Assembly: GCA_022226955.1 (NCBI GenBank)
Contig: CP092079.1
Coordinates: 761,418-825,417, forward strand
Direction of reading: 5' to 3'
DNA: 64,000 nucleotides
DNA from: Nitrospira sp.
GTDB lineage: Bacteria > Nitrospirota > Nitrospiria > Nitrospirales > Nitrospiraceae
Below, in pieces: positions 1 to 8,060 of the stretch; position 1 is the first letter of the stretch; every line of letters starts with the position of its first letter. A program made the translations under genes and the position numbers. The notes under the pieces were generated by a model that made no database searches, was not told the origin of the DNA, and worked only from the letters and a program-made list of their open reading frames with translations.

Positions 1-442
1 CGGAGAGTTCATGGACATTGGAATGCATGAACCGCTTGAGGCCGACGAGTTCCAGAAAATATTCGGCCTTCTCCTGGCGTTCCGCCGCAGTCAATCCATT
101 GCTGAGTTTCAGGCCGAAGAGCACATTGCCCAGCACGGTCAGCCAGGGAAACAGCGCGGCTTCCTGAAACATCATGAGACGGTGCGGGCCAGGGCCGGTG
201 ATCGCCTGGCCGTCGGCTTCGACGAGGCCGCGGTCGGGCCGGTCGAGGCCGGCCACGATGTTGAGCAAGGTCGATTTGCCGCAGCCGCTGGGTCCGACGA
301 GGCAGACGAATTCGCCTTCGGCGATATGGAGCGTCACGTCGTCCAGCGCCTGTACATTCAACGAGCTGGTTTTGAACGACTTTGAAATATGTTCAAGCGC
401 GAGTTTGCTGGTGCCGGCTGTTGCGCCGTTCGATTCTGGCAT
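1..442 (-). CDS. ABC transporter ATP-binding protein, SsuB/TauB type (partial, runs off left edge)
   Basis: Cytoplasmic ATPase of an ABC importer of the nitrate/sulfonate/taurine class; about 147 codons are in the window and the C-terminal part is missing. Reading leftward from the ATG at 442, I see the Walker A motif GPSGCGKST, then the Q-loop FQEAALFPWLTV typical of SsuB/TauB/NrtD ATPases; the signature and Walker B lie beyond the edge. The gene starts one base after the stop of the SsuA-like binding protein upstream (444), so the two are surely cotranscribed and probably translationally coupled. A permease would be expected outside the window. The substrate cannot be read from the ATPase; the neighbours suggest an oxyanion. 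Confidence 0.88.
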   Translation of the reverse strand, partial: MPESNGATAGTSKLALEHISKSFKTSSLNVQALDDVTLHIAEGEFVCLVGPSGCGKSTLLNIVAGLDRPDRGLVEADGQAITGPGPHRLMMFQEAALFPWLTVLGNVLFGLKLSNGLTAAERQEKAEYFLELVGLKRFMHSNVHELS

Positions 443-443
443 A

Positions 444-1424
444 TCAGTTGAGCCTTTCGATTAAGCGGGACAAGTCGGGGGCCGTGCGAATAAATCCGGC
501 ACGCTGCGCGTTGGCGACGAATTGTCGATATTCGTCGAGTGAGGCCTCTGCAGTGAGGCCGATGCGCGGCCAGGCGCGGGCGATCAATTCGGCGGAGACC
601 TTGGCTTGGGTTTCCGCGGCGAGTTCCTGCTGGACTATCTGCTTGGCCTCTGCCGGATGTGCAAGGATCCACTCGGTCAGTTCGCGATGGGCCTGCGCAA
701 ACTTTTTGGCGAGATCGCGCTTGGCGGCGAGAAACTTCACGCTCGACACAAGCACAGTAATACTCTCTTTCGATTGTTCCAGCGCGACGGTGCCGCCGGC
801 ATCCTGTTCCAGGCGGGAAACCCAGGGTTCCACGGTCCAGACGGCATCGAGTTTCTTTTGCTGAAACAGCGGGAGTTGATCCGCATTGGGAGTCGGGACG
901 ATGAAGGCCTCGCCGCCGGTCTGTGTGATTTTCAACCCGCCGTTGGCCAGCCAGGCTCTGCAGGCGACATCTTGGGTATTGCCGAGTTGCGGAGTCGCGA
1001 TGGTTTTCCCGCGAAAGTCGGTGGGCTGCTTGAGCCCGGAATTCGGCTGGACGACCAGCGCGGCGCCACCGGTAGCGGCGCCGGCGATGATCCGGATTTC
1101 TTCGCCGCGTGATTTGCTATAGACATTCAATGCCGGGCTCGGTCCCACATACGTGAGGTCGATAGAGTTCGCCAAAATCGCTTCCATGGCGCTGGGGCCG
1201 GCGTTGTAGATATACCACTCGATCTTCACGTCTTTGCCGAGCCGTTCCTCGAACCATCCATGGCCGGTGCGTGAGAGATGCTGGGCGACCAGAGCTTGGA
1301 CGTGCGTGATGTTGGGGAAATGTCCCACGCGGAGCGTCTCTCCCGCTGAGGCACCGTTGGGCGGTAGGGCCAACAGCAGCAGGGCAAGGACTGACAGAAT
1401 GATGTGACGGTATGTGCGTGGCAT
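444..1424 (-). CDS. Periplasmic substrate-binding protein, SsuA/TauA (NMT1) type
   Basis: A 326-residue periplasmic receptor for an ABC importer. Residues 1-27 form a Sec signal peptide (hydrophobic LALLLLAL, cleavage after ASA), followed by the family's opening strand (ETLRVGHFPN) and the conserved YVGPSPALN segment of aliphatic-sulfonate/nitrate/taurine binding proteins. Length is normal for the family. It sits directly before its ATPase (1-nt gap) and after a lipoprotein gene (68 nt). Family members bind sulfonates, taurine, nitrate or thiamine precursors. The ligand here is unknown; the surrounding ModA and porin genes make an inorganic or small organic oxyanion a reasonable inference. 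Confidence 0.87.
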   Translation of the reverse strand: MPRTYRHIILSVLALLLLALPPNGASAGETLRVGHFPNITHVQALVAQHLSRTGHGWFEERLGKDVKIEWYIYNAGPSAMEAILANSIDLTYVGPSPALNVYSKSRGEEIRIIAGAATGGAALVVQPNSGLKQPTDFRGKTIATPQLGNTQDVACRAWLANGGLKITQTGGEAFIVPTPNADQLPLFQQKKLDAVWTVEPWVSRLEQDAGGTVALEQSKESITVLVSSVKFLAAKRDLAKKFAQAHRELTEWILAHPAEAKQIVQQELAAETQAKVSAELIARAWPRIGLTAEASLDEYRQFVANAQRAGFIRTAPDLSRLIERLN

Positions 1425-1492
1425 GGTGCATCCCTTTTTGAGTGAGTGGACCGGCGGCGGGATGCTCCCGCCGCCGGTCGCGGGTCGTGTAT

Positions 1493-2206
1493 TTAGCGCC
1501 GCGGTTCCAACCCTGGATAGATGGGCATGACCGCGAGAGCTTCTCGATATTTGATCTGAAGTTCTTCCTGTTGATCGGGCGCGAACAGCTGGCCTCCCGA
1601 GCGCACCGCGGCCAGGTATTCTTCGGGTTCGAACGTCGCATCGAACGCAGCGGACCGTTCCGGTACATTCGGCATCTGTCGGTCGTACTTGCTGATGTCG
1701 GGACCGGGGCTATGCCGATCATGCACTTCGCTCAGGGCGAGGATGAGAAGGTGGCCGCGAATCGAAAGCCATCCCGCGGTCGTTTCTTCTTCGCCTTGGT
1801 CGGTTGCATGACTTAAGTGGAAGCGTACGCGCTGAGCCGGGGTGGCTTGGGCCAAGCCCTTTGCCAGGTGCGGCGCCAGCAGGACGATTTCTTCATCCCG
1901 GAAAGCTCTGGTTCGGTCCGCGTCACCGCTGAACAGGCGGTGAATCGCATTCCGTCGTTCCCACACTCTCACGTTCCTCAACAGCGTGCCGATCTCTGTC
2001 GGCGTGAGTGTGGCGGGATGCGAGTTCGCCAATGAATCGGGATCCGCTTCCAGCTGTATCGTATTGAGCCCCGATTGGTAGATGGCCTTCGGCGCCGAAA
2101 CCGGTTGCGTGGCGCAACCGGCGATCAGCGCCAGCCCCGCCAGAAGAAGCCATCCTTTCGATGGCGATGGATGGATGTGTCGTGCTGCATACGTTGCGCG
2201 GTTCAT
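1493..2206 (-). CDS. Hypothetical lipoprotein, paralogue of the lipoprotein at 7333-7995
   Basis: A 237-residue predicted lipoprotein: signal peptide with lipobox LIAG and acylated Cys31. I do not recognise a named family. It aligns by eye over its whole length with the 220-residue lipoprotein at 7333-7995: a TPxE block (HPATLTPTEIGTLL versus HPVRLTPAELTDIL), an FRxxE block followed by AQRVRFHL versus EERVHFEL, a WLSIRG/WVAVRD strand, and a C-terminal FEPEEY/YFEPGRF segment. The ATG overlaps the stop of the ModA-type gene upstream (ATGA), which shows tight translational coupling, and GGAGG precedes it. It probably acts in the periplasm or outer membrane with the porin and binding proteins; its biochemical role is unknown. 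Confidence 0.8.
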   Translation of the reverse strand: MNRATYAARHIHPSPSKGWLLLAGLALIAGCATQPVSAPKAIYQSGLNTIQLEADPDSLANSHPATLTPTEIGTLLRNVRVWERRNAIHRLFSGDADRTRAFRDEEIVLLAPHLAKGLAQATPAQRVRFHLSHATDQGEEETTAGWLSIRGHLLILALSEVHDRHSPGPDISKYDRQMPNVPERSAAFDATFEPEEYLAAVRSGGQLFAPDQQEELQIKYREALAVMPIYPGLEPRR

Positions 2207-3027
2207 GGTTTAGCCTCCTGCGGTTGAACGGTGCCGGTAGGACGGGGCGCTTGATCGAACCCATGTTCTTGTAGTTGGGTTTGAATCCGAGGTGTCAGGA
2301 GGAATTCGATGAAGTCTCCCGCCCCGGAGAGATTCTTGGCCGTCCAGACGATCGCCACGCCATATCGAATCGGGGTGTGCGAGTCCTCAGGGGCCGTATC
2401 GAGAATGCGGACGTGCGGGTCGGCTACGGCATCGGTTCGGTAGACAATGCCGATTTCGGCTTCACCTTTGGCAACTAGGTCCAGCACGGCGCGCGAATGC
2501 TCGCCGTATATATATTGTGCCTTGAGCTGCGGTTCCAGCTTGCTGTACTTGAGGAATTGCGCGGCGACCTTTCCGACCGAGGAAGCTTTGAGGTCGCCGA
2601 TGGCGATGCGCCGAACCGGGACGGTGTAGAGGTCTTGAATCGAAGCGATTGGCGCGGGAAGCGTCGTGCCGGTGATGAGGACCAGCGATGTGCCAGCATA
2701 GACGCGCTTACTGCCCTGAATGACGAGGCCTTTTTTTTCAAGTTGATCGATTTCCTCGGACAGCGATGGCAAAAACACATCGACTGGCGCGCCTTCCTCG
2801 ATCTGCTTCCGGAGCGTTTGGGACGGACCGTAGATCACGCGCACGGCGATTTCCTTATGGTGCGACTCGAAGATCGGCAGCACTTTCCGGAGCGCGTCTT
2901 TGACGCTATTGGCGGCGGCAATCGTCAGGATCTCCGGTTGTGCTTGTGCAGCTGGCGCGGCCGCCAGCGCGGCGCCGATGACGCTCAGTCCTAGCAGAAA
3001 TGTTGTCAGTACGGTTCGGTCGGTCAT
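2203..3027 (-). CDS. modA: ModA-type periplasmic molybdate/tungstate-binding protein
   Basis: A 274-residue periplasmic receptor of the molybdate-binding (ModA) family. I chose the ATG at 3027 because GAGGAA lies just upstream, whereas the ATG at 3042 has no ribosome-binding site. The signal peptide ends near AQA (residue 29). After it come the ModA signatures AAANSVKDAL, a GPSQTLRKQI strand and GAPVDVFLPS, where family members contact the oxyanion, then the GEAEIGIVY segment near the C-terminus. No modBC partners follow in this leftward operon; instead come a lipoprotein and an SsuA-like protein with its ATPase. It may feed that transporter or the ModBC pair at 11.8-13.6 kb. Confidence 0.85.
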   Translation of the reverse strand: MTDRTVLTTFLLGLSVIGAALAAAPAAQAQPEILTIAAANSVKDALRKVLPIFESHHKEIAVRVIYGPSQTLRKQIEEGAPVDVFLPSLSEEIDQLEKKGLVIQGSKRVYAGTSLVLITGTTLPAPIASIQDLYTVPVRRIAIGDLKASSVGKVAAQFLKYSKLEPQLKAQYIYGEHSRAVLDLVAKGEAEIGIVYRTDAVADPHVRILDTAPEDSHTPIRYGVAIVWTAKNLSGAGDFIEFLLTPRIQTQLQEHGFDQAPRPTGTVQPQEAKP

Positions 3028-3069
3028 GAGATTCCTCGTCATGGTGTGCAGAAGTCGGTTTCTAATTTT

Positions 3070-4686
3070 TTAGAAATAGAGTTGGTATTGCACATTGATG
3101 CGATTTTCGATGAGATCCTGTCCGAAGCCGGGGAGGCTTTCGAATGGATAGCGGTCCGGGGCGCGTCCGCCGCTTCCCTGCGTGATATTGGAGTAGTCGA
3201 TGACGAGACGGTTATTGTAGGTGCCGTCAAAGCTATAGCTGATGGCGGCGCCAAATTCTTTGGTGAGGTCTTGTTTTTGTTTCGTCGAAGGATCCATCAC
3301 TCCATACCGGACGGCCACTTCGAGTTTTCGAGGGATGACATATTTTCCCACCTGCGCGTACCAGCCCCAGGCTTGGCCGAGATCGACCGGAGGGCCAAGC
3401 ACCACGGCGGTTGCCGGGTCGAATGGAATGCTGCCCGCATCGGTATTGCGCACCCGCTGGTGCCGGAAATAGCCTTCCGCTTGGATCGACCAGCCCTGGT
3501 ATTTCGCAATGAAGTCTGTTTCGTAGGTCTGGAAATCGTAAACCCCGCCGCCCAACAGCCGGCCGTTGCCGTTCTTGGTGACAGCCTGGCGGTAGGCCCG
3601 GTCGACAATGTCGGAACGAATCGAGCTCAGGTAGTTTTGCGCCGGGTTGTAGGCATAGCCGAAGGCAATCGCGACTTGCGGGGTGCGCGAGTTCAGGATG
3701 TCGCCCTGGCCATAGCCGGGATTGCCGGAGATTTTGTAGAGCAGCCGGGCTGTGTACATCATTTCGCTGGTGAAGAGGCGAGTGTCGTAGTTGAATGTCC
3801 GGCGCTGCGCGCTGGGAAGACTTGCGTTGTTGGGGAGCGCCTGGCTGACGGCCGTGCCTTCCCGGGAAAGATTGGTCCCGGCTCCGTTCCAGATGCCGAT
3901 GGCGTAGTTGAACTTGTACTGATCTTCGTCGCTGAGAATGCTGATGCCGATATCGCGGCTATTGATGAGATTGGCCGCGAAGGCGTTTTGCACGCGCATA
4001 TTGTCCGCAAACGTCGCGGTGGCGATGGAGCTGATCTGTGAACGGTTGAACCAGACGCGCTGCTGTCCGATTTGGACGGTTGCGAGGGGAATGTGCCAGG
4101 ACGCGATGTAGGCATCGAGCAGTCTGGCGGTTCCGCTGCCGCCCTCTTGGTTCCCGGTTGTCTGATCGAGAGCCCAGGAGAAGTTGTAGCGGATATCCGG
4201 GTCGAATGCGTAGCCGAGGAATTGGAGCCGCGCGCGAGGCACGGAGAATTCGCTGGTATTGCTCTGATGGCGCACCGCCCGATATTCGACCTGGCCGCCT
4301 AGGATTTCTGGGTTGCGCGAGTCTCCGATAGATCCCCAGGCCTCGTTGTAGGTGCGATAGTTGTAACGAACTTGGGTGAGCAGCCGGAGCTTCAGGAAAA
4401 ACTTCTCGCCGACACGGATATTGAGGCCATTGTTAACGTCAATGTTGAAGTTAAGCTTAGAGAGCCGCTCCTTCGTTTCGATGACTTTGAGCCCCTTATC
4501 GTATTCCTCTTGGGTGATGAGTCCCTTCAGGTAGAGATACTTCAAGCCTGGGTCTTCGCCGGAATAATATTCCCACTTCCCATCCTTCTTGACGAGCTGG
4601 CCTTCCTCGACGGCGTGCGTGGACGATGCGCCGGCCAGCAAGACGGCTCCCATCAGGATCTGAGTCAATAACCGGGACCTTCTCAT
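3070..4686 (-). CDS. Outer-membrane porin (phosphate-selective porin O/P-like), paralogue of 8061-9782
   Basis: A 538-residue outer-membrane beta-barrel with a signal peptide ending at THA (residue 25). The ATG at 4686 has AGGGGAAG upstream; a GTG at 4707 is the alternative. The mature N-terminus carries a conserved lead-in, EEGQLVKKDGKWEYYSGEDP, then a short helix GLITQEEYDKGL, shared with the second porin (TITQEEYDHVV). The rest is alternating amphipathic strands with an aromatic C-terminal end (NVQYQLYF), the usual Bam signal. Porins of this class pass anions such as phosphate. Being first gene of an operon encoding ModA- and SsuA-type receptors, it probably lets the same oxyanions through the outer membrane. 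A weak U-rich hairpin (3059-3076) spans its stop codon. Confidence 0.85.
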   Translation of the reverse strand: MRRSRLLTQILMGAVLLAGASSTHAVEEGQLVKKDGKWEYYSGEDPGLKYLYLKGLITQEEYDKGLKVIETKERLSKLNFNIDVNNGLNIRVGEKFFLKLRLLTQVRYNYRTYNEAWGSIGDSRNPEILGGQVEYRAVRHQSNTSEFSVPRARLQFLGYAFDPDIRYNFSWALDQTTGNQEGGSGTARLLDAYIASWHIPLATVQIGQQRVWFNRSQISSIATATFADNMRVQNAFAANLINSRDIGISILSDEDQYKFNYAIGIWNGAGTNLSREGTAVSQALPNNASLPSAQRRTFNYDTRLFTSEMMYTARLLYKISGNPGYGQGDILNSRTPQVAIAFGYAYNPAQNYLSSIRSDIVDRAYRQAVTKNGNGRLLGGGVYDFQTYETDFIAKYQGWSIQAEGYFRHQRVRNTDAGSIPFDPATAVVLGPPVDLGQAWGWYAQVGKYVIPRKLEVAVRYGVMDPSTKQKQDLTKEFGAAISYSFDGTYNNRLVIDYSNITQGSGGRAPDRYPFESLPGFGQDLIENRINVQYQLYF

Positions 4687-4774
4687 CTCGCTTCCCCTTC
4701 GTCTCACCGGAACTCCCGGTTGTGCGGTCAGTTCGCGGTGTGAATGAAAAAATGTGTCGGTGGCGCGCGCCCAG

Positions 4775-5008
4775 TTATCTGGACTGGCTGGCGTTTAGTG
4801 TGAGCATCGACAGCAATGCGAAGCGGGCATAGGCGTCTCGGCGAAACATTCTCGTCCGTTCGACCGGAGTAATCTTCGAATCAGGGATGATGGGTTCGAT
4901 CGATCCAATGCGGATTTTCTGACTGGCTTTGTGGAGGGCTTCATCGGCGTCCGTTGAAAGGTTTTGTGAGATTCCTGGCGCAATGTCATTGCAATGCGCA
5001 ATGTTCAT
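4775..5008 (-). CDS. Doubtful small ORF upstream of the porin
   Basis: A 77-codon frame from the ATG at 5008, just upstream of the first porin. There is no clear ribosome-binding site, signal peptide or recognisable domain. The C-terminal half (ITPVERTRMFRRDAYARF) looks protein-like, but the 5' end overlaps an AT-rich stretch with repeated GCAATG words that may be regulatory. It could be a small leader protein of the leftward operon or a chance frame in its 5' untranslated region. Confidence 0.28.
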   Translation of the reverse strand: MNIAHCNDIAPGISQNLSTDADEALHKASQKIRIGSIEPIIPDSKITPVERTRMFRRDAYARFALLSMLTLNASQSR

Positions 5009-5029
5009 AAATCCGATCATGATTAACAA

Positions 5030-5202
5030 GTGATTAAATACAGTAAATGGAGTTACATTGTCAACAATATGTTTTTAGCAGGAATGATGCAAAGCGATGC
5101 GTGGTTCGCAGTAATAAAACTGTATCGATAAAATGTTGGTAAAGGGTCAGCTTGTGTATTTTATAGTTGACATATGCAATTCATTGTTGCTATTTGCTTT
5201 CC
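5030..5202. promoter_or_regulatory. AT-rich divergent control region between the two oxyanion operons
   Basis: This stretch is markedly more AT-rich than its surroundings and lies between the leftward porin operon and the rightward regulator. It holds a perfect inverted repeat ATTGT-CA-ACAAT at 5057-5068, and a looser GCAAT/ATTG-type dyad around 5175-5190. A TTGACA at 5167-5172 followed after 18 bp by TATTTG (5191-5196) could be the regulator promoter. If so, transcription would begin about at the ATG (5203) and give a leaderless message. Operator assignment to the XRE-PBP regulator is inference. Confidence 0.42.
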
Positions 5203-6387
5203 ATGACGAAGCGAAAGCCATCTTCCAATGTTCCCTCTTTCTGTCTGAATCGTCTCAAGGAGGTTCGTACGGCCAGAGGACTTTCTCAGAGCGAGTTAGC
5301 GGCTCGGGCAGATGTGACTCGTCAGGCTATTTCCTCGATTGAAGCCAATCGCTATCTCCCCACCACGGTTGTGGCACTCCAACTGGCGCAGGTGTTGAAC
5401 ACGTCCGTCGAGGAGTTGTTCTCGTTGCAATCCGCCGGAGAAGTGATTGAGGCCGGGTTGATCGATGTGCCAAAGCCAATGTCTTCGGCCGATCCATTGC
5501 CGAGAGTGAAGGTCGTGAAGGTGAATGGCCGGTATCTGGCCCGACCGGTGACAGGGCTCGGCGAAGTATTGAGCTATACGGTCGCGGCCGATGGATTTCT
5601 GGAATCGCGGGAGACGAGTCGGCGCGGACGTTCGGATCGGTCTGTTGTGCAGGTGCGGCTCTCGCGCGATCGGCAGGCCATCGAGCAAGAGATTGCGGTG
5701 GCGGGGTGCGATCCGGCGATTTTCCTAGCGGGTGAACATCTTCGTCGGCGGAAGGATACCACCAGTGTGGTCGGCTGGACGATGGGGAGCATCGCCGCGC
5801 TCCAGGCCTTGCAGCGGGGCGAGGTGCATGTGGCGGGGATTCATTTGACGGACGATTCGACGGGCGAGAGCAATTTGCCGTTTCTCCGCCGCCACGTGAA
5901 GGCGAGCGCCTATGAGGTGATTACGTTTGCGACCTGGGAAGAAGGATTAGTCGTTCGTCAGGGCAATCCCAAACAGATTCGATCGGTTGCCGATCTCGCG
6001 GGCAATGATGTGACGATGATCAATCGGGAGGAGGGGGCAGGCGCGCGTCTGCTGCTCGATCAGCGGCTTCGGAGCGCAGGGCTCGCCGGGTCGCAGGTCA
6101 AAGGATACGACCGTACGGCGGCTTCTCATCTCCACGTTGCCCGGTTGGTTGCGGAAGGGCAGGCTGATGCCGGCTTGGGGATCAGGTCCGCCGCGCAATC
6201 GTACGGTCTCGAATTCATTCCGCTGCAGTCGGCGCGCTACGATCTGGTGGTCCCGAAATCCTATCTCTCCAGCCATCCGTCTTTGACTCATCTCTTCGAC
6301 ACATTAGCCAGCCGGCCGTTCAGGTCTGAGATTGCCGCGATCGGCGGGTATGACACGACGGACACGGGCAAGCTCCAGACATTGTAA
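5203..6387 (+). CDS. One-component regulator: XRE helix-turn-helix fused to a PBP-like ligand-sensing domain
   Basis: A 394-residue cytoplasmic regulator. Residues about 15-72 are an XRE/Cro-type helix-turn-helix (RGLSQSELAARADVTRQAIS). Residues about 150-380 resemble the PBP-like domain (Pfam PBP_like, PF12727) that is often fused to DNA-binding domains and found beside molybdate/tungstate ABC genes; blocks such as RSVADLAGNDVTMINREEGAGAR and ADAGLGIRSAA are typical of it. The ATG at 5203 is preferred over a TTG at 5167, which lies in a promoter-like TTGACA. Its position between two divergent uptake operons makes it the likely oxyanion-responsive switch for both. The effector (molybdate, tungstate or another anion) is not visible in the sequence. 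Confidence 0.83.
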   Translation: MTKRKPSSNVPSFCLNRLKEVRTARGLSQSELAARADVTRQAISSIEANRYLPTTVVALQLAQVLNTSVEELFSLQSAGEVIEAGLIDVPKPMSSADPLPRVKVVKVNGRYLARPVTGLGEVLSYTVAADGFLESRETSRRGRSDRSVVQVRLSRDRQAIEQEIAVAGCDPAIFLAGEHLRRRKDTTSVVGWTMGSIAALQALQRGEVHVAGIHLTDDSTGESNLPFLRRHVKASAYEVITFATWEEGLVVRQGNPKQIRSVADLAGNDVTMINREEGAGARLLLDQRLRSAGLAGSQVKGYDRTAASHLHVARLVAEGQADAGLGIRSAAQSYGLEFIPLQSARYDLVVPKSYLSSHPSLTHLFDTLASRPFRSEIAAIGGYDTTDTGKLQTL

Positions 6388-6406
6388 TGATGCGGGTGAA
6401 TATTTC

Positions 6407-7279
6407 ATGACTCTTCGATGGATGCGAGCGGCAACGGTGTGGATCTGTCTGTCGGTTAGCGCGCTCGCGGCTATAACGAGCTGCGCGTCGATCTCGAGTC
6501 CGGTTCGAGATGCTCAACGTCCTCGGGTGCTGGTTATCGCCACGTCGCCAGCTGTGGAAGAGGCGATGGTGCAATTGGGTCGGGCGTTCGAAGCCAGTCA
6601 TCCAGATGTGCGCGTGCAACTCTCGATCGATACGTCGCTCGATCTTCGGCGGACCGTTGCTGGGATGGAGAACCGGGGCAAGTCCTTCATTGGCTCAGGG
6701 CCCATTCATCTGGTGGCGCCTGGCGGCGATGAGGTCATCACCCGTATGGAGCAAAAATATTATCTGCTCCCGGAAGCGAAAGCCCTATATGCGACGGAAC
6801 GGCTGGTGCTGGCGGTTCCGGAGTCGTTGAGCGAGGCTCCCGAATCGTTCGAGGCCCTAGCCACGGTGCCGGCCGTGCGAATTGCAATTGCCGACCAGCG
6901 GACGCGATTGGGCGTGGAGACCAGCCGGTTGCTGTCCGCGCTGGGGCTCACCAGTGCGGAGGGTTCCCGTATCGATCTGGCCAATGACCCAGCGGGGATT
7001 TTGGATCATCTGCTCAGCGGTCAGGCCGATGTCGGCATTCTGTTCGGTCAGGATGCCGCGCGGGCTCAGCAGCGGGTGCGTGTTGTGGCCACGGCCCCGA
7101 CCGGGCTGTACAAGCCGATTCCTCATTTCATCGCCATGGAGCGGTATTGTCCGGATCGTCCGCTCTGCGAAGAGTTTTTGCGATTTGTCACCAGTCCAGA
7201 TGGGCAGTCGGTCGTGAAACGGTTGGGATATGGACCGGGAGCGCTGCCTGAATCCCCGGTGCGCGTTTTTATGCCCTGA
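6407..7279 (+). CDS. ModA-like substrate-binding lipoprotein
   Basis: A 290-residue predicted lipoprotein with lipobox ITSC (Cys26) and a type 2 periplasmic-binding fold. It opens with RVLVIATSPAVEEAM, has GSGPIHLVAPGGDEVITRM where ModA proteins carry their ligand loop, and ends with the usual EFLRFVTSPDGQSVVKRLGYG. The family is ModA-like, but the classical ligand-loop serines are not obvious, so the ligand may differ. The ATG at 6407 is chosen because the longer frame adds 25 unlikely residues before the signal peptide. It starts 19 nt after the regulator stop, so they probably share a transcript. As a membrane-anchored receptor it could work with ModBC or present anion to the soluble ModA. 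Confidence 0.78.
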   Translation: MTLRWMRAATVWICLSVSALAAITSCASISSPVRDAQRPRVLVIATSPAVEEAMVQLGRAFEASHPDVRVQLSIDTSLDLRRTVAGMENRGKSFIGSGPIHLVAPGGDEVITRMEQKYYLLPEAKALYATERLVLAVPESLSEAPESFEALATVPAVRIAIADQRTRLGVETSRLLSALGLTSAEGSRIDLANDPAGILDHLLSGQADVGILFGQDAARAQQRVRVVATAPTGLYKPIPHFIAMERYCPDRPLCEEFLRFVTSPDGQSVVKRLGYGPGALPESPVRVFMP

Positions 7280-7332
7280 GTGGGCGGCCGGCTAAGGGGA
7301 AGCGTCTTTTTATTTATTGACGGAGAGAGTGC

Positions 7333-7995
7333 ATGCGTTATCGATATCGTGTGTTCGTCTTGGGGCGAATGATTCTTTGTCTGGTTGCGATGGGATTGTC
7401 CTCTTCCTGTGCGCGGTTGCCGTACACCACCACTGTCGTGCATGACGACGCGCGCCTGGTGGTGGCGCTTCAACGGGACGTTGACGGCTCGGTCTATTCG
7501 CATCCGGTGCGGCTGACGCCGGCGGAATTGACGGACATTTTGCAGGGGTTCTCGTTCCGGCCCAAGCAGCGTGTGCCGTTGCGTTGGTTTGCTGAAGAAA
7601 ATCCTCCCAAGCCGGTCTTTCGCCCTGATGAGCTGGAAGCATTGGTCGGACGGCTCTCGGAAGGATTGCGCGCCGCCGGACCAGAAGAGCGAGTGCATTT
7701 CGAGCTCCGGGCGCCGGGTCTCAACCCCAGCGTCCGCCGCGATGTGGTCGGTGGATGGGTGGCGGTCCGGGACCCGTATCTATACGTGACGCTGGAATAT
7801 GTGCATGTGCAGATCCCGACAAGAAAAGCGGATCTCTACGATTACAACTATCCCACTCCGCCGCCGCCGCCTGCCGAGTATCTGCTGTACTTCGAGCCGG
7901 GCCGCTTTTGGACGGTTGATCAGAAGGGCTTGTCGGCGCTGGACTATCGCGCATTCCTGAAGGCGCCGAAAGTCGGATCGTCTCCGGGGCCGTAG
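7333..7995 (+). CDS. Hypothetical lipoprotein, paralogue of the lipoprotein at 1493-2206
   Basis: A 220-residue predicted lipoprotein (lipobox LSSSC, Cys26) of the same unnamed family as the protein at 1493-2206; the shared blocks are the TPAELTDIL helix, FRPDELEALV...ERVHFEL, WVAVRDPYLYV and the YFEPGRF end. This copy has a proline run (YPTPPPPPAEYLLYF) before the last block. GGAGAG precedes the ATG. Each of the two oxyanion gene sets carries one such lipoprotein together with one porin and one ModA-type receptor. That suggests a structural or delivery role linking outer membrane and receptor; no function is known to me. Confidence 0.78.
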   Translation: MRYRYRVFVLGRMILCLVAMGLSSSCARLPYTTTVVHDDARLVVALQRDVDGSVYSHPVRLTPAELTDILQGFSFRPKQRVPLRWFAEENPPKPVFRPDELEALVGRLSEGLRAAGPEERVHFELRAPGLNPSVRRDVVGGWVAVRDPYLYVTLEYVHVQIPTRKADLYDYNYPTPPPPPAEYLLYFEPGRFWTVDQKGLSALDYRAFLKAPKVGSSPGP

Positions 7996-8060
7996 CCCTC
8001 ATCGCATCGTGGTCGTCGCCCTTCATGCCCCATTTTTTATGTGTGCTGCTTGAGGAAATT

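Noticed and set aside
3046..4041. A 331-codon plus-strand frame opposite the first porin
   Set aside because: Antisense to a convincing outer-membrane porin; no signal peptide or motif.
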